This document shows, in pieces, positions 44,509 through 54,055 of a stretch of DNA of 64,000 bases. Within the stretch, counting starts at the first letter, position 1. Every line of letters starts with the position of its first letter. The notes beneath the pieces are model-generated. The model made no database searches. It was given only the letters and a program-made list of their open reading frames with translations, and was not told the origin of the DNA. This DNA is from an uncultured Aquimarina sp. (lineage in GTDB: Bacteria > Bacteroidota > Bacteroidia > Flavobacteriales > Flavobacteriaceae). The DNA lies in NCBI GenBank assembly GCA_947500845.1, contig CANMTP010000001.1, positions 124,001 to 188,000 of the forward strand. The letters run 5' to 3'. The translations under genes were made by a program, and so were the position numbers.

Positions 44509-44766
44509 AATTTGAATTAGTTTACGACTAGCCATTAGTTTAGTTCGTGGCTTAACTTAGAATTCTTTACCCCCGTAGTTAATTCCAGCAATCGTAACCC
44601 ATTATACTATTAATGATCAAAAATAAGTTGAGATTGATGTAAGTTCGAACTTTATTAGTTTTAAGATTTGCTCATTTGATATTTTTACCGTTTAATAATG
44701 ATCCAGTGAATAGTAAAACTATGTAACAAACAGATTTTAAAGTGAGTTTCTGCACTATAGCAACAT

Positions 44767-45867
44767 TTATAGATCTTTGGTTATAAACTTTACAAGTCTA
44801 TTTTCGGGCCAAAACTCTTTGAGGAAAATTTTTATTACTGTATAAATTGGAACAGCGGCCATCATACCAAAAGGTCCAAATAGTAAACCCGCAATAATGA
44901 TTATTGTAAAAATCTCAAGGGGATGAGATTTAACACTACTTGAAAAAATAAAAGGTTGTGAGAAGAAATTATCCACTAATTGACCTATAATGATCCCTAA
45001 TGATACATAACCGGCGGCAGGAATAGCGACTCTGATAAAATCGAAATCAGAAAATTGCATTAGCGTAAATATTACCATTAAAATAGCACCGATGATAGGT
45101 CCTATGTATGGAATTATATTAAAGATGGAGCATAGAAAAGCAATTAATATGGCGCTCTCTACACCAACTAATAATAGGGTAATCGAATAGATACTAAAGA
45201 GAATAAGTATTTGAAAAACCACACCTATGAAATACCTTGATAGCAAATCCTTCACCATAGCAAAGGAATGTAAAGTTTTAGTATGATGTTTTAGTGGTAT
45301 CAATTTTAAGACAGCTCTTTGAATTAACTTACTATCCTTAAGCATAAAGAAAGTAATGAAAAGCGTTGAGAATAAACCGATTCCAAAATCCCCTAGAAAT
45401 CTAAAAATATAACTGATAAGCTTTATAGCGTACCCTTCACTTCCACCTACGTCATTTGATTCATCGGTAGTTGATGCTTCAATTATTTCTTCTACTACTT
45501 TTGGAGAAGCCCCAAAAACCTCACCAACTTGCTCTCCAAGCTTTTGAAGTGAATTTTGTAGATTCTCATAATCCAGCATGGCTAGATTTTTACTTTGATT
45601 CGCTATGAAAGGAAATAATAATGCAAATAAACTACTGAATATCATTACAATTAGAAACAGAGTGAGGGCACTAGCCAAAATATTGTTCATTTTTAATTTT
45701 AGTCTAAAAAATAGAACTACTCTTCTGCCAATTAATGTCAAAATTGACGCTATCATAAAATAAAGAATAAGTGATTGTATCAAATATAAAACCACACATC
45801 CTATGGCGATAGCAATCAGAATGAGTACTGCTTTTACTATTTCCAACGCTGTTAAAGGTACTCTCAT
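44767..45867 (-). CDS. AI-2E family transporter
   Basis: 366 aa with about seven hydrophobic helices: two at 8-46, one near 60-82, a soluble periplasmic region (about 90-150), and the rest from about 150 to 340. The segment SIFNIIPYIGPIIGAILMV carries the NIIPYIGP-like motif of the family, and the C-terminal GLLFGPFGMMAAVPIYTV is typical. The family includes TqsA and sodium-proton exchangers, so the transported species is uncertain. It is the only gene on its stretch. Confidence 0.85.
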   Translation of the reverse strand: MRVPLTALEIVKAVLILIAIAIGCVVLYLIQSLILYFMIASILTLIGRRVVLFFRLKLKMNNILASALTLFLIVMIFSSLFALLFPFIANQSKNLAMLDYENLQNSLQKLGEQVGEVFGASPKVVEEIIEASTTDESNDVGGSEGYAIKLISYIFRFLGDFGIGLFSTLFITFFMLKDSKLIQRAVLKLIPLKHHTKTLHSFAMVKDLLSRYFIGVVFQILILFSIYSITLLLVGVESAILIAFLCSIFNIIPYIGPIIGAILMVIFTLMQFSDFDFIRVAIPAAGYVSLGIIIGQLVDNFFSQPFIFSSSVKSHPLEIFTIIIIAGLLFGPFGMMAAVPIYTVIKIFLKEFWPENRLVKFITKDL

Positions 45868-46126
45868 TATGACGTGATTTTAATGAACTATTTACTTAGC
45901 TTAAATGCTATCCTTATGATTAATTATTAAAATTGAAATCAAGTAATATCTGCAAATATTTATAATTCAAACTGAAATTATTTAGGTTTAAATATTGCAC
46001 TTTGTTCAAAGAGTTTTTTGTCGTTCTATAGCTTCGAATATATTTAACAGGATTTGATGTAGTAATGGTATACATAAGGATTTCATTTTGACGAAGATTG
46101 ATTAATTTGACTCTTCAAAGAAAATT

Positions 46127-46600
46127 CTATTTTTCATCATCAAATTTTAAGAACTTAAAACTATTTTTTGCGTTTTTATTCTTTGGTTGAGTTGATATGA
46201 TGTGATTTTTTAATTGATTTAATCCTAATTCAACATTCCTCAAAGAAACAGGTATCATAGAGCTAAATTCTTGTTTTTTATAAAAATTAAGTGCTATCGA
46301 AATACCTCTTGTCACTTCTTCTAAAATGGTGTACTCGTTATCGAATAAAAAAATAGAATCCTTTCTTAACCATCTTTTTTTATTAATATCTTGTTCAAGA
46401 ATTAATATTGATTTATGATCAGTCTTAAAGTCTCCGTCGAGTAAATCTGAGTTAATTAATGTGAATGCTTTAGAAAGTTCTGTTATGATAGATTTTAATT
46501 GCACATTAAAAATTAGTTCATTACATTTTAATAAAGTTTCGATAACATTGTTATTTTTTGAGATTAAAATACGGACTAGCGAAAACTTTTTAACTTCCAT
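46127..46600 (-). CDS. Hypothetical soluble protein, 157 aa
   Basis: Mostly helical, rich in Lys and Ile, with no signal peptide or membrane helix. The middle (VQLKSIITELSKAFTLINSDL, SILILEQDINKKRWLRK) and the C-terminus (SLRNVELGLNQLKNHI) suggest helical-bundle packing. No family recognised. A 259-bp gap separates it from the AI-2E gene upstream. Confidence 0.5.
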   Translation of the reverse strand: MEVKKFSLVRILISKNNNVIETLLKCNELIFNVQLKSIITELSKAFTLINSDLLDGDFKTDHKSILILEQDINKKRWLRKDSIFLFDNEYTILEEVTRGISIALNFYKKQEFSSMIPVSLRNVELGLNQLKNHIISTQPKNKNAKNSFKFLKFDDEK

Positions 46601-47068
46601 GTAAACTAAGATTATAGTATATAGGCTATTACCCAGTTGGGATAATAAGTAAAATTAATCTAAACAAAGAATAATGATTAATCCAAAAGAATTTTTTTTT
46701 ACCAATTTTAGTATTTTAAGAGATCTTTAAAGGACTACAGAAAATAATGTAGATCTAAAATTGGTGATGCTTTTTATTATAATGTTGTATTGTGCTCTCA
46801 GTTTCTCTCTGTATTAAGTAATATTGAAAACCACCAATAGATCTATTATCTTTTGTTAAATTATGGTTCTCAAGATGTATTGGCATTATTTTTATAGTCT
46901 GCTTTATTTGAAGATATATTATATATCAAAAAGTATCGTAAATTGGTATGAAGTATATAGTTTTTGATTTTTGATACTTATTCGCGATTAGTGCAACTGC
47001 CTTAAAAAATGATACCATATGAAACCCATTCTGTGTATTATATTAAATGATAACAAAAGAAAATTAAA

Positions 47069-47099
47069 AAAGCCCATAAATATTATATTTAAGGGCTTT
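47069..47099 (-). terminator. Intrinsic terminator next to the tRNA-like scar
   Basis: A 14-bp stem with one mismatch (47069-47082 and 47086-47099) and a 3-nt loop, followed on the minus strand by TTTTTT. On that strand it lies directly after the tRNA-3'-end-like sequence, as a tRNA terminator would. Confidence 0.7.
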
Positions 47100-47123
47100 C
47101 GATGGAATTTAATGAATTCCTAA

Positions 47124-47136
47124 GCGGAGAAAGAGG
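47124..47136 (-). other. tRNA 3'-end-like sequence, possible attachment-site scar
   Basis: On the minus strand the DNA reads AGTTCCTCTTTCTCCGC, like the T-arm and acceptor end of a bacterial serine-type tRNA (commonly ...CCTCTTTCTCCGC), then a terminator 25 bp further on. No intact tRNA body is present. Duplicated tRNA ends are the usual footprints of tyrosine-recombinase integration. No integrase gene is seen here. Confidence 0.35.
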
Positions 47137-47466
47137 AACTATTTACTTATTAGTAACTATTTGAAAAACAGTATTTAATATTTATTTTTTGAAATTACGC
47201 ACCGAATTACGCACCTTTTATTTGATGCTATTTGATAGTTAAATTTGAATCCCCGAGAATGCAAAGATTCTAAGGGTTCTAAAAACTTCTTTACAAAATC
47301 TGTTGATAATTTGTTGACGGGTTATTTGATTGTAAATTATATTATTTATAATCCAATACAAAAAAATGGAAATCTTAAAATAAAATAATAGTTTCATTTG
47401 ATAGAGATGTCAGAATTTAGGCATTATCTAAAATCTGTACACTTGCACTTTTAGCTATTAGGGAAT

Positions 47467-47589
47467 TTAGATAAATATCAATTTTGTGACTGTCATCTCA
47501 TGAACACCTTGTTTAAAATATATCTGTGGAAAGCTATCTCTTTTTTTGAACTCTACTACCTTGTTAAGACCTTTGGCAAATTCTATATT
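47467..47589 (-). pseudogene. C-terminal gene scrap, family unknown
   Basis: 40 codons read NIEFAKGLNKVVEFKKRDSF and YFKQGVHEMTVTKLIFI before TAA. The alternating strands look like the end of an extracellular beta domain. There is no start codon and an in-frame TAA lies upstream, so it is a degraded remnant at the edge of the polysaccharide locus. Confidence 0.4.
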
Positions 47590-47886
47590 TTATGTTCATG
47601 ATTTGTGAATTAGAAACTTGCTGATTTTCAAATCCTCCCGAGTTTAATAGCAAAGAATCTTTAATTCGAGACTAAATATAAATACATTATTGAACGGAGT
47701 TGTTCATGCAAATTATTAAGTGAATTCTGGCACGATGAAAAATTGCACTTTTATAATAAAAGAATGATAAAATATGACCACTCTAGAGAACATCGAATCT
47801 CTTACTTGCATAGACAATAAATTTCGGTTCATAAGAAATTACAAATGAACCAAACTTAAGATAAACTAAAGAGATTAGATAAATTT

Positions 47887-48981
47887 ATGTTAAATACAAG
47901 TAAGACCAGCACCAAATCAGGATTAAAATTTCAAGATTTTGAGGACACTATAAATAATCAAAAAACAGGACTTTTTATACTAACTAATAGCAATGGAGTA
48001 GAGGCTGCTTTTACTAATTATGGTCAGCGTTTAGTATCCTTAATGATCCCTGATAAAAATGGAGAATTTTGTGATGTGGTGTTTGGATTTTCTACAATAG
48101 AGGATTATATTAATTGTAAAGAAAAATATATTGGTGCAATCATTGGAAGATATGCAAACCGAATCAGTAATGGGAGTTTTTTTATGGACCATAAGTCATA
48201 TAGACTAACGGTTAACGAAGGTAAAAATCAATTACATGGAGGGGAAATAGGGTTTAGCAATGTTATCTGGGATACGCAACAACTTAGTGATAAGAAAATT
48301 ATATTCACGTATGTTTCAAAACATTTAGAAGAAGGATATCCTGGTAACCTTAGGGTTAAAGTTACATACGAATTGACTAACGAAAATGAACTAAAGATAT
48401 ACTATGAAGGTGTTTCTGACCAAAATACTGTAGTAAACCTTACTAACCATTCTTATTTTAATTTAAAAGGAGCAGGTAGTGGAACGATCAATGGACACGT
48501 TGTTGAAATGAATTCAAGCTATTATACTGTTATAGATGAAAATATGATTCCAACGGGCAAAATTGATTCCGTTATCAATACACCCTTAGATTTTAAAAAA
48601 CCTAAACGAATAGGGGATCATTTGAATGATAATCATGATCAAATACGATTTGCTAATGGATATGACCATAATTTTGTAATTGATCCTACCAAAAATCACT
48701 ATCGAAACTTGGTCTTAGCAGCTAAGATAAATGAACCAACAAGTGGAAGAATGATGGCAGTTTATACAGATAAACCCGGCTTTCAATTTTATACTACCAA
48801 TGTTCTGAATACACCAATTGTAGGTAAAAAAGGAAAAGAATATTTTACGAATTATGCTTTTTGCATAGAACCTCAATACTTCCCAGATAGCCCCAACCGT
48901 TCTGAATTTCCTTCCGTTATACTTAAAAAAGATCAGATATATAAAACTACTACTATATTCAAATTTCTTTACCAAAAATGA
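47887..48981 (+). CDS. galM: Aldose 1-epimerase (galactose mutarotase)
   Basis: 364 aa, cytoplasmic (no signal peptide), with GRYANRISNGSF, NQLHGGEIGFSNVIWD, NLTNHSYFNLKG and the C-terminal FCIEPQYFPDSPN motifs containing the catalytic His (in LHGG and NHSYFN) and Glu (in EPQ). It interconverts alpha and beta anomers of glucose or galactose and so feeds hexose kinases. It precedes the GH1 gene by 27 bp, so the two form a catabolic operon. Confidence 0.9.
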   Translation: MLNTSKTSTKSGLKFQDFEDTINNQKTGLFILTNSNGVEAAFTNYGQRLVSLMIPDKNGEFCDVVFGFSTIEDYINCKEKYIGAIIGRYANRISNGSFFMDHKSYRLTVNEGKNQLHGGEIGFSNVIWDTQQLSDKKIIFTYVSKHLEEGYPGNLRVKVTYELTNENELKIYYEGVSDQNTVVNLTNHSYFNLKGAGSGTINGHVVEMNSSYYTVIDENMIPTGKIDSVINTPLDFKKPKRIGDHLNDNHDQIRFANGYDHNFVIDPTKNHYRNLVLAAKINEPTSGRMMAVYTDKPGFQFYTTNVLNTPIVGKKGKEYFTNYAFCIEPQYFPDSPNRSEFPSVILKKDQIYKTTTIFKFLYQK

Positions 48982-49008
48982 TCGATTTAAAAACTAAACT
49001 TTTATAAA

Positions 49009-50391
49009 ATGATAAAATTTCCTGAAGATTTTATATGGGGATCCGCAACATCAAGCTACCAAATAGAAGGAGGTACTACGGAAGGAGGTAGAGTTTGGAG
49101 TATTTGGGATGCACACGCTCATATACCTGGTAGAACTCATAATGGGGAAACTGGCGATATTGCCTGTGATCATTATCATAGATATAAGGAAGATGTGAAA
49201 TTAATGGCTGATTTGGGATTGAAAGCATATCGCTTTTCTATATCGTGGAGTCGTATTCAACCTGATGGACAAGGAGAGATTAATAGAGAAGGAATTAAGT
49301 TTTATTCAAATTTGATCGATGAATTACTAAAATATAATATTGAACCTTGGGTTACACTTTACCATTGGGATCTTCCTCTGGCATTGCAAACTGAAAAAGA
49401 CGAATGGTCAAACCCAGAAATCGCTGACTTTTTTGAAAAATATGCGGGAATCTGCTTTAAATATTTTGGTGATAGGGTTAAAAACTGGATTACGTTAAAC
49501 GAGCCTTGGGTAGTTGCAATTTTGGGACATGGTGAAGGGATATTTGCACCCGGCAGAAAATCCAAAAGCGAACCTTATCAGGTCGCTCACCAGCTTTTAC
49601 GAGCTCACGGAAAAGCTGTAAGCTTATATCGACAAAAATATAAGCCTGAGCAAAACGGAAAAATAGGCATTACTAATAATTGTGATTGGCGTGAGCCTCT
49701 TACAAACTCTAAAGTTGATCAGGATGCTGCGACACGTTCTTTAGAGTTTTTTATAGGTTGGTTTGCAGATCCTATCTATTTTGGTGATTATCCAGAAGTT
49801 ATGAAAGAAAGAGTAGGGGACCGGTTACCAAAATTTACAGATGAAGATAGAATAATGATTAAAGGTTCTTCAGATTTCTTTGGTCTGAATCATTATACGG
49901 GACTTTATGTATCAGATGTGGATGAAAATAGTGATGTGCAGAATGAGGTATATGGTAACGGAGGTATTTTTGAAGATCAATATGTACAACTTACGGCTGA
50001 TCCCAGTTGGAAAATGACCACGATGAATTGGGCAATTATTCCGTGGGGATGCCAGAAACTTTTAGAATGGATCAGTGATCGTTATGATAATCCTCCCTTA
50101 TTTATTACTGAAAACGGTTGTGCTTTAGATGATGAATTGATAAATGGCTCTGTAAATGATACCATACGAAAAGAGTACATAGCTGGCTACTTAAACGCAT
50201 GCCATAAGGCTATACAAAATGGAGTGAATTTAAAAGGATATTTTGTCTGGTCATTTATGGATAATTTTGAGTGGGCTCTGGGGTACTCAAAACGTTTTGG
50301 GATACATTATGTAGATTATAAAACCTTAGAAAGAATCCCAAAGAACTCAGCACTTTGGTATAAAAATGTTATTAAAAACAACGGTTTTTAG
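49009..50391 (+). CDS. bglA: GH1 beta-glucosidase
   Basis: 460 aa, no signal peptide, so it acts in the cytoplasm. TLNEPW carries the acid/base Glu165 and ITENG the nucleophile Glu368; DFIWGSATSSYQIEG, YRFSISWSRI, ENGCALDDELI and WSFMDNFEWALGYSKRFG are family motifs. It hydrolyses beta-linked glucose (or mannose, galactose) from short oligosaccharides imported through the SusC/D system of this locus. Specificity is not predictable from sequence alone. It is followed by a convergent minus-strand gene. Confidence 0.9.
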   Translation: MIKFPEDFIWGSATSSYQIEGGTTEGGRVWSIWDAHAHIPGRTHNGETGDIACDHYHRYKEDVKLMADLGLKAYRFSISWSRIQPDGQGEINREGIKFYSNLIDELLKYNIEPWVTLYHWDLPLALQTEKDEWSNPEIADFFEKYAGICFKYFGDRVKNWITLNEPWVVAILGHGEGIFAPGRKSKSEPYQVAHQLLRAHGKAVSLYRQKYKPEQNGKIGITNNCDWREPLTNSKVDQDAATRSLEFFIGWFADPIYFGDYPEVMKERVGDRLPKFTDEDRIMIKGSSDFFGLNHYTGLYVSDVDENSDVQNEVYGNGGIFEDQYVQLTADPSWKMTTMNWAIIPWGCQKLLEWISDRYDNPPLFITENGCALDDELINGSVNDTIRKEYIAGYLNACHKAIQNGVNLKGYFVWSFMDNFEWALGYSKRFGIHYVDYKTLERIPKNSALWYKNVIKNNGF

Positions 50392-50419
50392 AATATGTAT
50401 ATCAATTGAGATTTAAAGT

Positions 50420-51910
50420 TTATTCCTGAATAATCTTCAAAGCCAACTCACTATCAGGGATCTCTAATGCTATTGCTAGAATACCTTCTTTAGATTCAAC
50501 AATGGAAGGGGTATTTGATTTGCCGCTTATAGGGTTTATTATTTCTATACTGAAATTACCATCGCCGGTTTTTAATTCTAGTTGTGCGTTTTTGGTGCCA
50601 ATAGCTCTTAAATATATAGCATACGAAGTGTTTTTATCAGATAAAACATATGGTATCAATCCTTTAGAGCTTTTTATGCATCCCAAGTCCGGAGATAGTT
50701 TATGCAACTGAAAACTATGCATAAAGTCTGATAAAATTTTCAGTTGTTTTCGCAATGTTTTTCCGCCTCCTCCCGGAGCATCGTTTTCTCCTAGTCCGTT
50801 TTCATTTCCCACATAAAATGAGTAATCGAGATTGTTGTATAACCCACCGCCACTAAGCATAAACTGCCATGCTTGTCTTCTATAAACTTCGTCTCCCGAA
50901 CCTGCAAAACCTGTCTCATCAAATCCTATGACTTTGTTGTAATGATAATTCCAACTTACTGCTTCTGGCCAGGCATAATGAAAATTAATGATTGAGATGT
51001 CTTTATTTACTTCAGGAATAGGTGCTTTAAAATTGGTATAGTTTTGGGCAATCAAATGTTTTGTGTTTAATTTACGTTCTTCTTCCTTAATCACAGAAGT
51101 TAATCTTTCTTGCCATTGCATCGCTTCTTCTGTTGCAAAATTAGCCTTCAATTCCCAATCTTTTGGATTCAGATCTTCTTTGTTTATAATATTGTAAACA
51201 GGAAAACCATTATCAGACCAAGGTTCGTTTTGAATCTCAAAAAAGAAATTATCGAATGTATGAAGTTCATTCACCATTTTTTTTACAAAATCGATTTGAT
51301 AATTTAAAAGGTTGCCATTATTAAGTGTTTGTGCTTCAAAACGAGTAATACTGTCAGTTAGATTTATTGTGTTTATAGGGTTCTGAGGATTAATATCCCA
51401 ATGTTCATCACGATAAATAGAAGAAAATAAGGTGACTTCAACAATGATATTGTACTCTGAAGCAATGGTCATAAACTCCTTAAGACGTTTAAAATAGTTT
51501 TCATTCCATTGCGAAAGATCATATTTTAGTTCTTCTTGCGGATCAGTTTTGACGGTCACCCACGGAGCACAAATTTTATCTTTATCCGGCGCAAGGGTAT
51601 TTTTCTGGATCCCGAAACTTTCTCCCTGAATTTCATAATAAGTACCCGTAAAAATTCTGGTGTAATTCATACCTTCTTCCGAAAGGGTTTCAAGGTATTT
51701 TTGATAGTCAAAATCGAGGTTGATCAGTGCTCCATAATGTTCTGCTGAAGAGATTAGCGCTAATGGTTTCCCCTTGTATAAAAAATAGTGTGGATTTTCA
51801 GGATGTAATTGAACAGGCCCTTCCGTGGGTACGGATATGATTATTTCCTGCTTTTTTGAATTACAGGATAAAATATTGATTATTAGTAAAGTAGCTAATA
51901 GGTGTTTCAT
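50420..51910 (-). CDS. GH5-like (clan GH-A) surface lipoprotein glycoside hydrolase
   Basis: 496 aa with a lipobox (LLIINILSCNSKK, Cys near residue 16). The TIM-barrel shows IQNEPW (acid/base Glu in FFEIQNEPWSDNG) and a second Glu in VIGFDETGFAGSGDE, the GH-A layout. A C-terminal beta domain (about 410-496) follows. It is probably outer-membrane anchored and cuts polymer or long oligosaccharides before uptake. CAZy family GH5 or a relative is likely; the exact subfamily needs a database comparison. It is 16 bp from the CBM9-like gene upstream. Confidence 0.7.
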   Translation of the reverse strand: MKHLLATLLIINILSCNSKKQEIIISVPTEGPVQLHPENPHYFLYKGKPLALISSAEHYGALINLDFDYQKYLETLSEEGMNYTRIFTGTYYEIQGESFGIQKNTLAPDKDKICAPWVTVKTDPQEELKYDLSQWNENYFKRLKEFMTIASEYNIIVEVTLFSSIYRDEHWDINPQNPINTINLTDSITRFEAQTLNNGNLLNYQIDFVKKMVNELHTFDNFFFEIQNEPWSDNGFPVYNIINKEDLNPKDWELKANFATEEAMQWQERLTSVIKEEERKLNTKHLIAQNYTNFKAPIPEVNKDISIINFHYAWPEAVSWNYHYNKVIGFDETGFAGSGDEVYRRQAWQFMLSGGGLYNNLDYSFYVGNENGLGENDAPGGGGKTLRKQLKILSDFMHSFQLHKLSPDLGCIKSSKGLIPYVLSDKNTSYAIYLRAIGTKNAQLELKTGDGNFSIEIINPISGKSNTPSIVESKEGILAIALEIPDSELALKIIQE

Positions 51911-51926
51911 TGGTTACTTCGTTTAG

Positions 51927-52655
51927 TTATTCATCTATAAAAATAGCCGTGCCCTGTAGGCGAGGATTAAAAGCAACACCTCCATCTACATCAGTCAGGG
52001 AATTCCAGGAAATTTTTGCATCACGCTTGCCTTGATCCGTAGGATCGTCATCGTCATTAACCTGTACATCTATTCCTATTTTATAACCGTTACCGGGCTC
52101 AATATTCCAGTCAGAAAATGGAATGGCTATTTCCAGTGTCCATCCGGTAGGTGTTTCTGCTTTTGTTTCAATGTGATTTACTTTACCCTTATGCGATTCA
52201 AAACTTTTTTCATTTCTAGGGTTTTCATAAGCAAATGTATTGGTAGTGGGTGGTTCGAAATAGCTCTTAGGTTTTTTATTATCAGCAGTAATGAATAATT
52301 CTATCTGATCATCCAGATAACTATGTCCCGGGCTATCCATTAATTTTTTATCATCCACTACGGTAACAAAGAGATACAAATGAGTTGAGGTCCAAAGGGC
52401 GCGCCATTCTGCATTAAGGTTTTCATTGTTTGTTACTTGTCCATCAATCAAATTATCTATTTGATGAACCTTTGACGCTTTCCATAGTTCATCCAATGTA
52501 CCGTCAATGATTGGCGCTTTTTCAGTTTTTATTACATATGCAGTATTGTTTTCAGACTTCTGCTTTTCTTGTCCTGTACTCTTTTGAAAAGATAAAAGAC
52601 TTATCGTGCAACATATAATGCTCATTGTTTCTAGGAAGTAAGCCATAATAATCAA
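51927..52655 (-). CDS. CBM9-like carbohydrate-binding protein
   Basis: 242 aa with an N-terminal hydrophobic segment (about 4-25) and, from residue 45, a CBM9 fold: APIIDGTLDELWKASKVHQI, AEWRALWTSTHLYLFVTVVDDK, DDQIELFITADNKKP, GWTLEIAIPFSDWNIEPGNGYKIGIDVQVNDDD. No catalytic residues are recognised. In these loci such proteins bind sugar chain ends at the cell surface; the target here is inferred from neighbours. It lies between the GH5-like and lipoprotein genes on the same strand. Confidence 0.8.
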   Translation of the reverse strand: MIIMAYFLETMSIICCTISLLSFQKSTGQEKQKSENNTAYVIKTEKAPIIDGTLDELWKASKVHQIDNLIDGQVTNNENLNAEWRALWTSTHLYLFVTVVDDKKLMDSPGHSYLDDQIELFITADNKKPKSYFEPPTTNTFAYENPRNEKSFESHKGKVNHIETKAETPTGWTLEIAIPFSDWNIEPGNGYKIGIDVQVNDDDDPTDQGKRDAKISWNSLTDVDGGVAFNPRLQGTAIFIDE

Positions 52656-52680
52656 TTTTTAGGTGTGTTTTAAACTTGTT

Positions 52681-53856
52681 TTATTCCCATCCAAAATCAT
52701 CAATCCACATTTCTATATTCTTTTTTTCAGGAAAATAATTTACATTGATCCGTAATTCGTAGACGTTTGGTAGCACAGGATCATCTCCTTTGATTTGTTC
52801 TAAATTTAAGTCGTCTATGTCAATGCTTACTTTTTCCCAAACTCCTTTTTTATACTCGCTACAAAATTTTTTGTCCAATAAAATATCGTTCCAATGTTCG
52901 CTGGTATGATATAACCACATTCCATCAAAATCATCACTATCTTCTGTAATAAAATATGAAAAATATATTCTTTTCACCTTTGTGAAATCCACGGGGTGAC
53001 CGGTCACTTTATTTAAAATTGGTAGAAAAGCAATGTTTTTATTTTCTGAATTTCCTTTGAGTCTGATCGCCATTGTTTTATTACCAGCTACGTTTTTAGA
53101 CATGGCCTGATAAGAGGATTCAAAACTTCTATATGCCATTAACTGTCTCAGAAAAGCAGGATCATCAAAATCTATTTTAAAAGGAATATTTTGAACACTA
53201 TCTACAGGCATAACCAAAGAAGTCAAGTAATCACCTGAAGGCTTTGTGTTAGTAAGACTGATATTATTAATATAGATGACCGAACTGTCTGCCTGATGGG
53301 CATTGTATGGATTTAAAGATACTAATGAGGTATTTGATAAAGGGTTTTCATCACCGTGCCAATTCTTAAAATTTGGTGTAAGCTTTTTCATATCCACAAC
53401 AATGTCGAACCATCTGTTATAATTACCATAAAAGTTATTCGCTATTTCCGGACAGCCTCCAAAATTTCCTAGGGAGTCTTTAAAATTTAATTTTAAAGCA
53501 CTTATCCAACTTTTCTCGGGTACTAATAAGCTCATACTTATAAATCTAGCTTCCTTAAAATTTATAGTATGACCAAATAGTTTTTTTAAATCAATAAAAG
53601 CATCAGAAAATTCTTTGTTAGTCTTTATTTCTAATCCAGGTTTGTTTTCAACCGTTTTAATAGAGACTTTACAATTGCTACTGTAGATTAAAGAGTCTGA
53701 CAATAACTTTCGTGTTTCCTCATTATCCAAAAATCTAAAGGTAAATGAGGTGTTATTCTTACTTTGCACCAAGACAGGTGTGTCTTTTTCTTCAATTTTA
53801 CATGAAAAATTGAGAATGAATAATAAAATAATAAGGAGGGGTATGATTTTCTTCAT
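52681..53856 (-). CDS. Lipoprotein with two beta-sandwich (CBM-like) modules
   Basis: 391 aa with a lipobox (LFILNFSCKIEE, Cys near residue 19). Two repeats of a beta-sandwich-like module (about 35-205 and 215-391), each ending in similar VYINNIS and MWIDDFGWE type strands, resemble carbohydrate-binding modules of the CBM11/CIA30 type. No catalytic motif is seen, so a surface glycan-binding protein is the likely role (inferred). It lies upstream of the CBM9-like gene on the same strand. Confidence 0.6.
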   Translation of the reverse strand: MKKIIPLLIILLFILNFSCKIEEKDTPVLVQSKNNTSFTFRFLDNEETRKLLSDSLIYSSNCKVSIKTVENKPGLEIKTNKEFSDAFIDLKKLFGHTINFKEARFISMSLLVPEKSWISALKLNFKDSLGNFGGCPEIANNFYGNYNRWFDIVVDMKKLTPNFKNWHGDENPLSNTSLVSLNPYNAHQADSSVIYINNISLTNTKPSGDYLTSLVMPVDSVQNIPFKIDFDDPAFLRQLMAYRSFESSYQAMSKNVAGNKTMAIRLKGNSENKNIAFLPILNKVTGHPVDFTKVKRIYFSYFITEDSDDFDGMWLYHTSEHWNDILLDKKFCSEYKKGVWEKVSIDIDDLNLEQIKGDDPVLPNVYELRINVNYFPEKKNIEMWIDDFGWE

Positions 53857-53993
53857 AAAGTATAATTGTGATTGATGTTCTATGCATATTATTCTAATTC
53901 AAAATCATAATTAAAATTGAAAGGAAATAAGATTTATACAATCTACAATGGTTACCAAGTAGCAAAAGGTTCTTGTTTTAATCATTTTGTAAA

Positions 53994-54029
53994 AACAACG
54001 GTAGGAAAATTTTTATTCCTACCATTGTT
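53994..54029 (-). terminator. Intrinsic terminator after the GH5 gene
   Basis: A 14-bp stem (53994-54007 and 54016-54029) with one mismatch and an 8-nt loop, followed on the minus strand by a T-rich run. It lies 27 bp after the stop of the GH5-CBM-T9SS gene. Confidence 0.8.
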
Positions 54030-54055
54030 AACTGTAATATATTGATTAATTCAAA

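Larger units (their letters stand above)
43330..44766. other. Long sparse region, 1437 bp
   Basis: It contains a minus-strand gene scrap (43422-43571), two small plus-strand ORFs (43724-43843 and 44075-44179) and a terminator at 44473-44508, each listed. The rest is AT-rich without supported genes. Confidence 0.5.
46601..47886. other. Long sparse region, 1286 bp, with integration-scar features
   Basis: It contains a terminator and a tRNA-3'-end-like sequence (47069-47136) and a minus-strand gene scrap (47467-47589), both listed. No full gene is supported. It forms the left border of the polysaccharide utilisation locus. Confidence 0.5.

Noticed and set aside
44515-44766. Short minus-strand tail reading VTIAGINYGGKEF before the terminator
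   Set aside because: Only about a dozen codons before a stop; too little to call a gene remnant.
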